In this document: positions 22,238-34,500 of the stretch, piece after piece
How the letters are laid out: each line of letters starts with the position of its first letter
How positions within the stretch are numbered: position 1 is the first letter of the stretch
Source: Crithidia sp. LVH-60A
Lineage: Eukaryota > Euglenozoa > Kinetoplastea > Trypanosomatida > Trypanosomatidae
Direction of reading: 5' to 3'
Assembly: GCA_030078075.1 (NCBI GenBank)
Contig: CP119638.1
Coordinates: forward strand, 1,987,001-2,051,000
Length of the DNA: 64,000 nt
Translations under genes and position numbers: made by a program
Notes under the pieces: model-generated
The model's database searches: none
Told to the model about the DNA's origin: nothing
The model's input: the letters and a program-made list of their open reading frames with translations, nothing else

Positions 22238-23360
22238 GCAGGTTTTTTTTTGCTGCCCCTTTCCCGCCTTTTTTGTGTTCGTGTGTCCAGCACATTCTGG
22301 TACGGGCGTCTGTATTTGTGGTGATAAAGATGACTCTAAACATCAGCAAGCCAAAAGAAGAAGGGAAGAAAAATTAAAATGATCAAGAAGAATCAAGGCG
22401 ACATGTCGGTGTTGACAGCCCTTCTTTGTAGACTTAGATGGTTTGTGTGCCTACGAGCATCTGAACGCTGAATGGGGCATGTGAACAGGAGCTCGCGCGG
22501 CTTGGTTTCAGAGAGTGAGAGAGAAAGAAAGGCGGATTTTCTGCGCCTAGTGCTTTTCTTCTGCAAAGGAGCTCATTAGGTGCCAGTCGGAGAGCACTGA
22601 GAGTTTCCAGAGTGCTTTGAGAGAAGGTGATCCTCGCTCTATTGGATTTTTCTGTTTGCTTGCTTTTTTCCACTTGCTCCTACTTCTGGCCCCATCTTTT
22701 CCATTTCCTTGCCTCGTCCTGTTTAACCCCCTATATGCGTTCCTCTACGCCGCAATGCATATACTGTTTCACTGCCGCTGCAAGCGCGAGCATCACCGTT
22801 GTGGAACTGAACTTCTGGTGGGTCACATCTCACAAAAAGAAGTCGGCAGATTGGGAAAAAAACTCTTGACGACGTCTTACTCTTCCGTCGCTCGCTTTAG
22901 CGCCCCCCTTTTCTCGGGGGGGTTTTTTTTTTTTTTTTTTTTCCGCCCCTTTTTTTTTTCCCCCCTTTCCCTTGTTTTGGGGGGGGGGGGCCCTGTTAGC
23001 TACGTTTGCAGCATCATCAATTTACCCACTGCGTGCGCTTTGCGGCATTTGCTTCTCCATCTTGCTTGCAACAGACACGCAGGCATTCCTCCGACGTTGA
23101 TCAGCTATTTTTTTTTTTTTCTCTCTCCATACACGTTGCACGCCGCGCACGGGAACGTGCCAACCTGCATACTCGCATCTCTGCCGTTATCGTATCCTGC
23201 TAAGCTGTTCACACTTACACCCACACACACATCGACACACATTCTCTTCTTCTTTGGTGGTTTCTCTACAACCACCTCGTCCTTCAAGATCTTTTCGTTT
23301 GGTTTTTCTCGCTAAACACCTCTCTACTGCGTTTAAGCAAACAACACACACACGCCAGTC
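22238..23360. other. Intergenic spacer with a small homopolymer block
   Basis: Pyrimidine-rich spacer. The open frame across 22617-23315 is mostly F, L, S and P and is a translated pyrimidine tract. The block 22917-22991 lies inside. No gene is supported. Confidence 0.55.
22917..22991. repeat. G/T/C homopolymer block, probable assembly artefact
   Basis: A run of G, then more than 20 T, then C, T, C and at least 12 G, in a spacer. It has the same texture as the blocks that interrupt coding sequence elsewhere in the window. Confidence 0.6.
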
Positions 23361-25458
23361 ATGGACTCGCAGAGCACGCGGCTGCGCATCCACTTCGTGG
23401 ACTCGTCCGATGACGGCGCCTCCCACGAGGCTGAGATGCAGCTCGGCTCGCAGCACGACGACGACAACGGCTCGGTGGACAGCCCCTCGCGTGCTGGCAA
23501 CAGCGGCGGTGCTGCGTCGATGAACGCGCGGCAGCCCTACGGCGCCGCCTCCACCGCGAACGGCAGCAACCCCTCACAGCGGGGACAGAGGTGGTGGTGG
23601 TGGGGCGGCGGGTGGCTCTCGAGTGCCTTTCTACCGCGTCGCGAACTCCGCCACTGCCCTCTTCTTGGGCAAAAGCGAGGAGACGCACGCCCCCTACGGC
23701 CCCAGCAGGGAGCCCACCACTAGCTCCAGCACGCGTCAGCTGCTCGCCATCGCCGCCGCGCCGCACCGCGACCTCGACCGGGCCAGCGGCAGCTCCTCTG
23801 GTTGGGAGTTCGGCAGCTCGCGGCACCGCACCGCGACGAACGACGGCAGCGAGACGCCGAGCCTGCGCAACCTGGAGGGCAGCACGGTGGAGGAGGCGAA
23901 CGAGTACGACCAGGTGAGCCTCGACCTGCGCGACACCGTCCTCCTCTTCCTGCAGACCGGCTCCGACGTTTTTATGAACATCATTCTCGCCACGCTGAAG
24001 GCGAGCAACGAGTCTGTCGACGGCGAGACCTTCGAAATCGCGAGCGTGAACCCCACACTTGTCAAAGTGCTTCTCGACTCGGGCAGGGTGAACGTCGAGG
24101 ACCCGCGGGTGCAACGCGTCGTGCAGACGAAGCTGAACGAGCTGCTGGCCGGCGACGCCTACGAAGGCGATGTGATCCCAGGTGAGCTGCTCGACTACGT
24201 GCGGTGTCTTTGCAGTGTGAAGACAAGCCGCATCACCTTCTCCCAGATGATTCTCATCCGCTACTCCGGCTTCGACTACATCGAGCTGCTCATCGACTAT
24301 CCGTACCTCCTCAACGATGTGAAGCGTCCGCGGGTTTGCACTCGTATCGTCTTCACCCTTTTGCACTACATTAGCATCTGCATTAACTGGTTTGGCGTCC
24401 TCATTGCGCTCATGTACGCCGCCATGGCGCTGTGGACGGTTGTCTACTGGTTCCAGCATCCCGAGAACCGCAACAACGGGTACTGGACCATCATCGCCTA
24501 CGTGGGCGGTTACGTGGTGAGTCTCGTCGTGACGATGCGCTCCGAGGAGGGCAAGATCACCCGCTACGACAACCAGCTCTGGGAGTACCCCAACAACAAC
24601 CTCCGCATTATTCCCATCTACCCCCACTACGAGGTGATGCTGAGCTACATCTCCCTCCGCTACGAGATCTCCGCCGATGCGAAGCGCTTCTACATCATCC
24701 GCTACGACCTCCGCAACGGCATCATCATTCAGCAAATGTGCAACGGCTACTTCTTCGCGATGCCGCAGCTCATCTTACAGACCTTCCTCTTCACCGACAA
24801 GAAGCCCCAAACCAACTACCTCAGCGCCGTGGTGTACTGGCTGCTGCTGGGGGCCTCGTGCACGCTGATGTTCATGTCCATCTTTGCTTACTACCGCATC
24901 GGTGTCTTTAGCCACTCGTGCAGCAGCCAGGGCTTTGCCATCCTCTCGACGCAGGGCAACAACTCGGCGAGCGACCGCACCATCAAGACACTGTCGCGGC
25001 GCAAAAAGCCGTCCGACATCGCCACCAAGACGCTTCTCTTCTTCACCTTCTACTACCTCATTGCGGAGGGGGTGACGCTCTTCATCTGCCTGCTCAACTT
25101 GCACGGGTGCCACGGCGGCGCCATCGTCTTTCTCTCCATCTGGGTCGTCGTTATTGGTTGCTCCATCATCTTTCATGTTCTCGCGCAGGTCTACCTGCCC
25201 ATCTCGCGCGGCGTCGCCGCCGAGGCCTTCGCGCCGCTTATAATGAAGATCGCCTACTTTATCTACATGAAGTACGAGCGTTCCAACAAGGAGTGCATCA
25301 TCTTTGCTTACGGCTACTCGGGGTGGATGCTGCCAAGCCTGGTGTGCTTTGGCGTTGTCTGCTTCTCGCTCCTTGTCTGCGCTGGGGTGTTCCTATATGA
25401 ATTGATCCGTGGCGCCAACATCACGCAGAGTGTGGTAGACCAATGCCTGTTTGCGTGA
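23361..25458 (+). CDS. Polytopic membrane protein resembling XK-related proteins, about 700 aa
   Basis: The start is the ATG at 23361 (MDSQSTRLRIHF). A frame change near 23585-23610, in a GTGG-rich stretch, joins the short N-terminal segment to the long frame ending at 25458. The first 330 residues are cytosolic and polar. Seven or eight hydrophobic segments follow, between about 24340 and 25410. One carries MPQLILQTFLF, close to the PQLxLQ core helix typical of XK-related scramblases, followed by a helix ending MSIFAYYRI. The rest of the match is weak, so the family call is tentative. If right, it may move phospholipids between leaflets or act with a lipid-transfer partner. A generic transporter or channel-like protein remains possible. 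Confidence 0.5.
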
Positions 25459-27183
25459 GGAGGCTAGGACTTTCTTGTTCTCTCGCCCCGTTCTTTTTTT
25501 TTTCTGCTGTTTTATGTGATGCCGGGAATTTGTTGGAGCTCATTGTTTGCATTTTACCGCAGCGCCGGACGCTGCCGTTTTCTTTCTTTTCACGTACAAT
25601 CTCCTCACTATATCTTTTGCAAAAAAGCAACGAAGAACGCTGCCGCCGCAATTGTGGCCGCCTCCCACTACCCTTTCCTCTCTTTCTTTTTCCATGTTGT
25701 CGACGTGCTGAACGTCTGCTCTAGCTGTGACTGGAACACTTGACAAGGGACATTCTCGTTCTCCCTTTACATTCCTCTCCCCCTTGTATTTGATCGCCGT
25801 GAATCCCTTGATGAGCTAGCTGCCCTTTTTAAACTATTATTTTGTCAAGCTCACCCTGCTTTCGACTCTTATACCTCGTCTCGTTGCTTTGTACCATTGA
25901 CCTTTCTCTGTGTTCATTCTATACTTTCTCTCTTCCCTTTTTTTTCTCAGGGTTCACCATTGTTGTGGTTTTCTCTCAACAAACTGAGCTAATTTTCCTT
26001 GCGTGTCCGTCATCCTATGCACCTTCTCTTTTTTTTTCTCTCTGCAGGAAAGGAGAAGAGAGAGAAACCAACAGTTAGAGAAGATTAGACATATAAACAA
26101 AAAAATAAAGTAACGATGCCCTTCAGGCGTTTTTGGCGTGTACACCTCGCCTTGTCGAACCCGGAGTACTTGTGCCTAGTTGCTTTGCTGTAAAATCTTA
26201 GCGGCACTAATCGTGTATCTCATGGACTGCCGCGCACTACGTCATCCCTGGCTTCTTGATGGCTCCAGTAGTATGCCTTGTTCCCTTTCCCTCCCTCACT
26301 CTCATCTCTCCCTTTTTCTTTTCCCTTTCCTCTTCTACATCCACGCTTTATTTTTAAAACGCGCATCATTGAGAAAGTATTGCGAAGGAACCAACACGGG
26401 TTTTCTTCTTTGCCTTTTTTTTTTCAACCTTGCTTTTCAACTTCTCTGCGGCGCTTTCTGCTCAAGGGGGAAATCGGAGAGGATAACAAAAAAAGGCAAA
26501 AAAGAAACAAAAAAAAGGGAATTGTGGCAGAAGGCTCTTCGGGTGTAACTTTTGTACTTTTTGTTCTTCTCCATTCAGCGCACATCTTCTTCTTCTTTCT
26601 TTTTGCTATACTTCTCTATCGATGTGTTGTCAGGCTCCGCACATCACAGCTTAGCACGCTCGCCTTTTTTTTTTTTACCTTGTGAAGACAAGTAGGAGGG
26701 TGCGCGCCTCTGTCCTCTACGACTACTCCCTTTTTTTCTGGAAATATTGGTCGCGTAAAATTGTGAATATTAGCTGCCCTCTTACTCTTCTGTGGCACAA
26801 CCTTGTTGCAATTGGACTTGATAGCGCTTTCGGTGATTCCACTTGCGAACAACTATTGATAAGATTGCTTCCGGCACGAGGTTGCGTTCCAATTGTAGCA
26901 AAACGTTTTTTTAGCAGCTTCATTTTTTCGTTTGCCGAGGTTGAAATTTTTTTGTGCTGTGCGTGCTCCATTAAAAATTATAAAAAAAGAGCGTAGGTGC
27001 ACACGTAGAGGGCCACCCTTCCCGCCACACTGCTAACTATTGCTCTTTGTGTGGCCGCTGACTCTTGTTTTTCTTCCCCCTTTCTCTTCTGTGTCGACCC
27101 TCTGCGTTGCTTTAGCCCTCTTGCTTTATTCTCAGCGTGGTCGATCTCGTCCTCACACCACGCAAGAAAGGCGGCAGTAGGCG
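25459..27183. other. Long intergenic spacer, 1.7 kb
   Basis: T/C-rich at the start, AT-rich at 26740-27000. A frame of 104 codons from an ATG at 26682 has no protein-like features. No RNA gene is recognised. Confidence 0.5.
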
Positions 27184-29769
27184 ATGAGCTCCATTGACAT
27201 CCACCCCCACTTTGTCGCGGCTCGTGGCTATGATGACGTGAAAACGGTGGTGGGCCTCCTCAAGGACCCGATCGACGACGAGGACTTCGTGCGGCCCGAC
27301 GATGCCCCTTTTCTCCCACCCGCCTACACAAGCACGATCCACATCACGGAAAGCATCAGCGCCGTTGCCTCGGTGCGCAACAGCATCTCCCACGAGGCCA
27401 CGCTGGTGCCGAAGGAGAGAGCGCTGAGGGGAGGCGTGAGTGTCGACGACGACAGCGTTGGCGACGCCGACGCCGCGCACGCACCGTTTGGCGACGGCAC
27501 CACAGACGGTGCCCGCTCTCCGCTCGCGCCGGAGCTGGACAACATCGCGGCTCCCTACCCGAGCTACGTCCCGAAGGCCACCGCTCCGCCTGCAAGTACT
27601 ACGGCGTTTAAGATGCGTCGTCGCGCGTCGTCGTACCACAAAGGCGCACGTCGGCCGAAGATTCTGTGCATCTGGGACGTGGACGACACCCTTGTCGCGA
27701 CCGGGGTGAGTGGCGTGCGGCAGAACCTCGTCTTCCGCGAACAGGAGCTCGTCTCTCTCTTCCGCAGCGCCGGCCCCAACACCCGCCATCTTCTCCTTTC
27801 GCAGGGCAGCATCGACGACGTCTTCGAGGAGTCCGGTGGACGGCTGAAGTGCATCCAGAAATTCGTGCAGCGGCCCCCGCCGGCCTCCAGTGCAGGACGC
27901 CGTGGAGGTGCAGCGGCCGGCGGGAGCGGCGGCGGCGCTTCAAAGCCCTCGTCTGGAATCTCTGCGGAGAAGAACAAGTCGTCCTTTGGAGATCTCTTCC
28001 GGTGCGGCGGTGGGAAGCAGACGAAGGAGCAGCCCTCCACCTCATCCTCTAGTAGTCACCGCGGCAAGAACGCCGAGTACGGCGTTGGCGGCACGAGCGA
28101 GAGCGACATGCGCCACTTTGCTCCGGGCACGGTGATGGTGCGCCTCTCCTCCGTGCACGATCGCGCAGAGCAGCCGTCTGACGCAGCCTTCCTGTTCGAC
28201 GCGGCACGGCAGCCAACCTGTGGGCGGGCCTCGAGCGCAGCGCTGGATGAGAAGGCGGAGCGGATGGGGCGATGGCTTGTTTTGCGTCCCGAGGTGTGGG
28301 GCATCACCTTAGCCTCCATGAGCACCATCTTCCCCCCATCGCGGTACACGGCCTTTGTGAATGGCAAGGTGTACCGCAAGATGGACGTGGTGTGGTCCCT
28401 CGCCATGACCGGAGAGTGGGACTCCGTCTTCTTTATCGACAACAATCTCTCCGAGGTGGGTGTGGTGCGCTACGGCATGCAGATGTCCGACGTGCTGAAC
28501 CTGCGCGGCGGGCGGCAGGTATGGCGCTTCTTTCAGTCAGAGTTTCTGCTGTTGGCTGCGTCGGCGAAGCTGCGAGAGCTGGAGCTGCGCTACGGTCGCG
28601 ACATCACCAAGCCGCCGCCAAAGCCCGCCACGACAGCGGCGCAGACAGGCGGCACAGGGAACGGAAATGCTGCGAACACAGTCTTAGCTCGGTCGAAGGA
28701 CGCAGCCGGGGTGAAGGGGGCGAGCTTGAGTGGTGAGCTGAAGGTCAAGTCCACCGCCACCGCCAGTCGAGACGGAGCAGGAGAGGGCGGAGAGCTGACG
28801 CCGTCCAAGTCTGTGGCCACCTCCAGCTCAGACAGCGGGCCCCACCGCGGCAGCAACGGGGGCAGCAGCAAACGCCGCCTCCACGCACACGGCGACCCCA
28901 ACGAGGGACCTGCGTGTGACGTGGACGTGGACGTCGGCGAGGACATCCACATCATCGTAGGCGCTCCCCCTGCGTCGGTGCATGAGTCGGGTGACATCGT
29001 AGTTATGGCCAGCAGCAGCCGTTCCGACTGCCTCTCGCTCAACTCTGCCTCTCCGCACCACCACAGCTCCAATTCGATGCCGGTGCCCTCGACTCCCAGC
29101 ACCTCGCCCACGCGGTCGAACCGCGACGTGGACCTCGTGGTGGTGAACCTGCACATGCCCTGCGAGGACTACCGCCGTGTACTGACGACAGCCCGCGTGA
29201 ACCGTGAGGGGCAGAGGAGTCTGCAGCGTAACGGTGGCCTGCCGAGCCGCTTTGTGGGACAGCCGGTCTTCAACGGCGACCGCAGCTGCACCGATGAGCA
29301 GTACGACGCCATTCTCAAGTACTTCCAGGAGACGGAGAGTGGGCTCTTTCAGCTGTTGGAGGAGGAGATGCGGATGAACGGCTACGTCGATGTCCAGATG
29401 AGCCGGCGATGGATTCCAGGTCTGCACACGGTGCACGCCCCGATTCACCGCCGCCCGTCTTTCATCCCACACATGCCGCAATTCTACACCCCTTTCTTCG
29501 ACGAGGTGGAGGAGCGAGTGGTGAAAGCGCTGCAGAAGTACGGTGGCACAAGCTCGTCGTGCCCACTGCACACGGAGGCGCAGCGGCAGTACTTCGCCCT
29601 GCAACGCGTGCTGACCTTCATCGACCCCTATCTGACCGGCGACCTCGGCAGTGTGCTGTTTGACATCTACATTGTCGATGGCAACATTCCTCGCTCCCTG
29701 GCTGACCACCTCAAGAAGGCGCTGAACAAGGTGCGTGACCGCATCGTCCAGAAGGCAGACCGCTCGTAG
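27184..29769 (+). CDS. HAD-superfamily-like protein with a novel C-terminal domain, 861 aa
   Basis: The frame is intact from the ATG at 27184. Residues 159-171 read KILCIWDVDDTLV, which is HAD motif I (DxDxT) with the nucleophile at D165 and the acid/base at D167. Downstream, EWDSVFFIDNN near residues 415-425 resembles HAD motif IV with its acidic metal ligand. A low-complexity G/S-rich insertion (about residues 240-300) separates them, and a second disordered region runs from about 475 to 650. The last 210 residues form an unrecognised globular domain containing RRWIPGLHTVHAPIHRRP. HAD proteins are mostly phosphatases; the substrate cannot be told. The eyes-absent family uses a similar WDLDET motif, but the rest does not match well enough to name it. 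The intact catalytic aspartates suggest an active enzyme. Confidence 0.62.
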   Translation: MSSIDIHPHFVAARGYDDVKTVVGLLKDPIDDEDFVRPDDAPFLPPAYTSTIHITESISAVASVRNSISHEATLVPKERALRGGVSVDDDSVGDADAAHAPFGDGTTDGARSPLAPELDNIAAPYPSYVPKATAPPASTTAFKMRRRASSYHKGARRPKILCIWDVDDTLVATGVSGVRQNLVFREQELVSLFRSAGPNTRHLLLSQGSIDDVFEESGGRLKCIQKFVQRPPPASSAGRRGGAAAGGSGGGASKPSSGISAEKNKSSFGDLFRCGGGKQTKEQPSTSSSSSHRGKNAEYGVGGTSESDMRHFAPGTVMVRLSSVHDRAEQPSDAAFLFDAARQPTCGRASSAALDEKAERMGRWLVLRPEVWGITLASMSTIFPPSRYTAFVNGKVYRKMDVVWSLAMTGEWDSVFFIDNNLSEVGVVRYGMQMSDVLNLRGGRQVWRFFQSEFLLLAASAKLRELELRYGRDITKPPPKPATTAAQTGGTGNGNAANTVLARSKDAAGVKGASLSGELKVKSTATASRDGAGEGGELTPSKSVATSSSDSGPHRGSNGGSSKRRLHAHGDPNEGPACDVDVDVGEDIHIIVGAPPASVHESGDIVVMASSSRSDCLSLNSASPHHHSSNSMPVPSTPSTSPTRSNRDVDLVVVNLHMPCEDYRRVLTTARVNREGQRSLQRNGGLPSRFVGQPVFNGDRSCTDEQYDAILKYFQETESGLFQLLEEEMRMNGYVDVQMSRRWIPGLHTVHAPIHRRPSFIPHMPQFYTPFFDEVEERVVKALQKYGGTSSSCPLHTEAQRQYFALQRVLTFIDPYLTGDLGSVLFDIYIVDGNIPRSLADHLKKALNKVRDRIVQKADRS

Positions 29770-31566
29770 ATTCTCCCCTCTCTCGACGTCTGCGGTGCAG
29801 CTTTTTTTTGTACCCCCGCCTTCTTTTAAATGGGAGCCTTCTTGTCCGACCAGCTCTCCTTCCACCTCTTTATGGGTGGCTCCTCTCTCTCTCCCTTCAT
29901 TTTTTTTTCTCTTGCTCTCTCGCTCTTCCTTCATGAGTCGCTCCTAAAATACGTGGCACCGAGAAGGTCAGCAGTAGAGAGAGCCAGAGTTGAGAAGATT
30001 TGTTCTCAAGTATATGCACGCGCCGGTTTCCTAAAAAACAAGAACTTTCACCTTTCCCTTCTCTGTTTTCTCTTTTTTTTTTTTTAGGCATTCTTTTATA
30101 TATTTTCCTCTGTTTTATTTTTCCTTTGTCATATTCATAATCTACGAGAACCCGGTGCTTGGTGCGGAGACGGAACAGAACAGGAGCCGAACCCAAAGAA
30201 GTGGAAGAGGGGGTGAAGGCCAGAAAAAACAAGAGGTGGCGTCGCACTGTGTCCTTGTCTCCCGCAAACCCCGCTTTCTTAATTTCTGAACGTATCGATT
30301 CGTCTTCTTATTGGAGTCTTGTGCGTTCTTCTCGTTAGAGTTGCAGGTGGGCGTGCTCAGTGACAGCAACTGAGCAGCGACGGTGTGAAACAGCCGCCAG
30401 GTGTGAGAGCTGTACCAAGAAGTCGTCATAGACTTCTTTTTTTTTTTTGCTGCTGTCTATCCTGTTGGTGCGACGTCGTCGCTTTTTTTTTTTCCACTCC
30501 TTTTTCATATCTTTCTCTTCCACGGCTTTTTTTTTTTTTTGCGCACCGTGCATCGGAAGACAAATAGTTTTGTTTTACAACGGCTCGTTCTCCTTTTACT
30601 TCCTCTTGTCCTGTTTGCTTTTTTTTTTTCTTTATGAGCGCGATTTTATGCTCGCCTTCCCTGCTGTGCCTCCTACAATCTTTTCTCTTTCCTGTTGACG
30701 TTAGCGTTTCTGTGGGGTGCGCGTGTTGAATGAAAGAGCAATCTCGACCTATTGCGCCGCTTTCTTCTCTCGTCCTTTGATTCTTAAATCTGGTTTGGTG
30801 TCGTCCGCATTGAAATGTGGTCTGTGTGTATGAATGTGTGTGGGCGCTGGGAGGGACGTTACAAGACTGCTTTTCTATTTTTTAGGACGTCTTTTTTTTT
30901 TTCTACTTTTTTCTCCGTAACTTTCCTCTTTGTTCATTAATTGACAGAAAGAGGTGCTCAATCGCCGTTGCATCTTTCTGTTTAGTACTTTTCTTCTTCA
31001 CTTCTTCTCATGTTTCTATCACACGTTTATGCTCGCTCGAGGCAGCAGCAGCCTCCATCCTTTCCAATAGCTAAGTCGAAAAGGAAAAGAAAACTTAAAG
31101 CAAAAGCGGTATCTCGAACCTTTCCGTACTGCCTTGCCAATTCGTAGAGCTCGACTCACCTCTGGCTGCACGCGGTGTGTGCGTCATCCCACACAGGGAT
31201 GTGCGTGAAAGGGTAGCAAACAAAGCACTTTTAAAAACCCTTTTTTTTTGACGCTCCTCTTTTCGCTGATGACAATTGTCGGTCAGGATAGCTGCGCTTT
31301 AGAGAAATTGGCAAGAGAACTAGCTGCCCCACATTAATGTGAAATGGGTACCGCTACGACGCCCAATTCAATGGCTCTTATTATGCTATTCTCAAGAAGC
31401 GCACTCTTGGACAACTACCTTTCTTTCTCTCTCGCTCATACTTCACCCCTTCTTCATCGCTCTTTACGCCTTTTGCCTCTCCCCCCTCTAAAGACAAGAA
31501 GGTGGCAGCTCGCCAGCAGTAGCGCGCTTCTGCATACCTCTGAGGGAGTGCGGTGCAACAGGGCAA
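29770..31566. other. Long intergenic spacer, 1.8 kb
   Basis: Rich in T runs (30438-30446, 30483-30492, 30527-30541, 30892-30901) and low-complexity sequence. No protein or RNA gene is recognised. A pyrimidine-rich stretch (31420-31495) precedes the next gene. Confidence 0.5.
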
Positions 31567-34500
31567 ATGTCAATTCGCACCTACTGCGTCATCCCGCACA
31601 GCGCGCGTGCGGACACTCAATTCTTTCAGGGCGTCTTTGAAGATGGATTGCGCGTGTTGTACCAGGGCCGCCTGCACTCGCTCCTCTTCTCCCACGTTCT
31701 TAGCCCCGCACACGATTATGTGAAGCACATCAATGGGCCGTTGCTCGCCGCACTTCGCGAAGGCGGCAACGCAACGTTGATTCTCGCTACGCCCAACTCG
31801 GAGGTACCCACAGCATCCTCCACCTCCGCCTCAACGACAGCGGCAGCGCAGGGCTCTGGAAAAGCAGAGGACATGGCTGAAGTCACCCCCACCGTGATGG
31901 AGCTGTACGCGCAGCTCTTCCCCTTGCTCTTTCGTAGTGTGGAGGGCTGTGCCACGGCGCGGGTGTCTGCTGTGACGGTCTCAGCGACGGAGCGGGTGCT
32001 GCTGGACAACTTGCAGGGTGATCGGCGTTTGCGCTCCATTGGCGAGGCGCACCAGCTGGTGCTGCACCGACACACGTCGGCCACGCAGTGGGGCACGCTC
32101 CTTCGCCTACTAGAGGACCGACACGTTGCCATAGAAGACTCTGCTACCGCGTTAGAGGGTCAGACAGCGTGCGTTGTGACGGTCGAGCTAGCGGACTACG
32201 GCCGCTTGGTGGTTGTGGACACCGCCAGCTCACAGGAGCTGCTGCAGCAACTCACGCTCATCCTTGGCATGGAGGCGGCCGACGGGGAGGGACGCACGTA
32301 CCCGCCGCAAACCCCGTTGCGGGATTTGTTAAAGCACAGCACGCCGGCAGAGGCGGTGGTGCAGGTGGTGTGTCTGCCGGCGCCGAGGGAGACGGTGCGG
32401 CAGACGATGCGGGTTCTGCACTTCGGCTCTGCTATTGAAACTTGGCGCAGTCGCGTTGCTCGTGGTCGCAGTAGCAGCAATCAAGAGTTATCGGCACTGC
32501 ACACATCATTTTCTGCGGGGAGTGGGACAGGTGCACGGCCGAAGCACTTCACTCGCCCTGCTGCCGCTGCATCGCCGTCGGTGTCGTTTGAGATGGACAG
32601 TGCGGGTCATCAGCGCGGTGCTGACGCGTCGCACACACAACGGCACGCCGGGATTGGTCCGAGGAACACCGCAGATGATGCAACGCCTCTCCACAGCCCC
32701 GAAAGCAGTGACGAAAGCGCTGGTGATCACGATAGTGGACGTGGTGGAAGGGGAAGCAGCAGCAGCAGCACCGCCTCGCAGCCACAGCGGTATGTGCCTT
32801 CGACGGAGAGCAGCGGCGCAGCGCTTCGGCGAGACACCGTTCTACACCACGGCACCACACCCGAGCATTTGCCTCCCTCGACGGTGGACCGCGCCGCAGC
32901 GGTGCGAGATCACGAAAAGGAGGAGCAGCTACACCGGCAGGTACGATCACTGGAGGCGCGGCTGGCGGACATGACGCGCGGCGAGGCGGCGCTTCAGATG
33001 GAGCGCGATGACGCCGTGCGAGAGAAAGAACGTGTTCAGCTGGCACTTCGCAGCAAGGAGAGCATGTGGGCCGATCTGCAACGTGCACACAACAAGGCCA
33101 AGCAGGAGAACGCCGACTACGCGCAGCTCGTTGACAAGCTACTCAAGCAGGTGCGTGTGATGGAGCGCGACACCAGCCGGCAGAAGCAGCAGGACATGTC
33201 GGTGGTGCGACAGCTGCGACAGACAAGAGAGGAAAAGGCGGAGCTGGAGGCCCAGGTGACGCGGCTGCGCAAGGAGGTGATGCTGTTCCGGCGCGAAGCC
33301 ACCTATCGCGCGCGTGAGGCGACTCTATCGAGGATTGTGCCGAGCGACATCTCCGTCCCTGCACCGCAGAGCAGAGCTGCGTTACTCCGCTCTGGCGCCA
33401 CCTCTCGGTCCTCTTCCGCGTTGGCAGGGACGGCGCGGGTCGACGCCTCATTGATTTCGTCATCGTCTGTGGCACCGCCGCGTCATGGTCGCCGTCCGTC
33501 ACCGCGGGCACGTCGTCTTTACGACTCGTCCTCTTCTGCTGATGGAGCGAACGAGGGAGAGGATGCTGCAGCCACGAAGAACCCCGCTAACTCCATTCTT
33601 GACAGTCCAGCTGTGCAGCACTCTGCGCACCCTCCAGATGCAGCGCCGGCGCAGTCCCGCCGCGTCACGGACATCACAGTAGAGGAGCTGCGGTGGCGCA
33701 ATCGTCACCTGGAGGAGGAGGTGAACCGCCTGCAGGAGCGGCTGCTGCGTGCGCTCGCCTCTGAAAATAGAGCGGCCGCAGCAACCGCAGCCAACCACAG
33801 CACCCCTTCTGCTGTCGGTGCAACCTGTCCCAGCTGCGATAACATGCGTGAGCGCGCTGAGTACTTCTCTGCTGAGCTGGCACACGTACGAGAGGAGAAG
33901 GACTCCTTGCTCGATCTTGTTAAATCGTCGAACTCGTCGAAAGTGGTATCGGCGAAGAAGGTGCGGTTTCCAAAAAGAGGAAGAGGAGGAGGCGGAGGAG
34001 GGCAAAGCCTCAGAGGCGAGCGCCGCAGCAGAGGAGGAGGAAGAAGAAGGGACAAGCAGTAGGAAACATAAGAGGTCTCTCTCTGCTGTTACGCGGCACG
34101 TCGCTGGCGCCACACACGATGTTGTGGCTGCTCTGCTGACCGGTTGCGCCTCCTTACAGTCACAGCTTGCCTCCGCGCAAGCCGTTCTTGACCGTCGTCT
34201 TCACCACGCGACGCACACCGATCCGCTCTCTCACGTCAGCTTGCGGGTCTTACTCGAGCATCGCGAGGCGGTGGCCGCGCTGTCGGAATCGCTGCGGTGC
34301 GTCGCTGACAAACCGGCCACCGTTGCTTCCCCCTACGCCTCACCGTCGACGTTGGCAAACCAGTCTGCCGTCATCGATGGCAACACTTCTTCGCCGCCGC
34401 AGCAACGCGTGTGTCTTCCACCTGTGCCGCGCTGTGCCACTGCCGGCAACGTGGAGGTGCTTACCGGTCACCTCGCCTTTGAAGCGGAGCGGTGCCGCCA

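Noticed and set aside
22617-23315. 232-codon frame
   Set aside because: Translates pyrimidine tracts and a homopolymer block.
27640-28560. Eyes-absent phosphatase
   Set aside because: Shares only the HAD motif I pattern; the remaining EYA signature is not seen.
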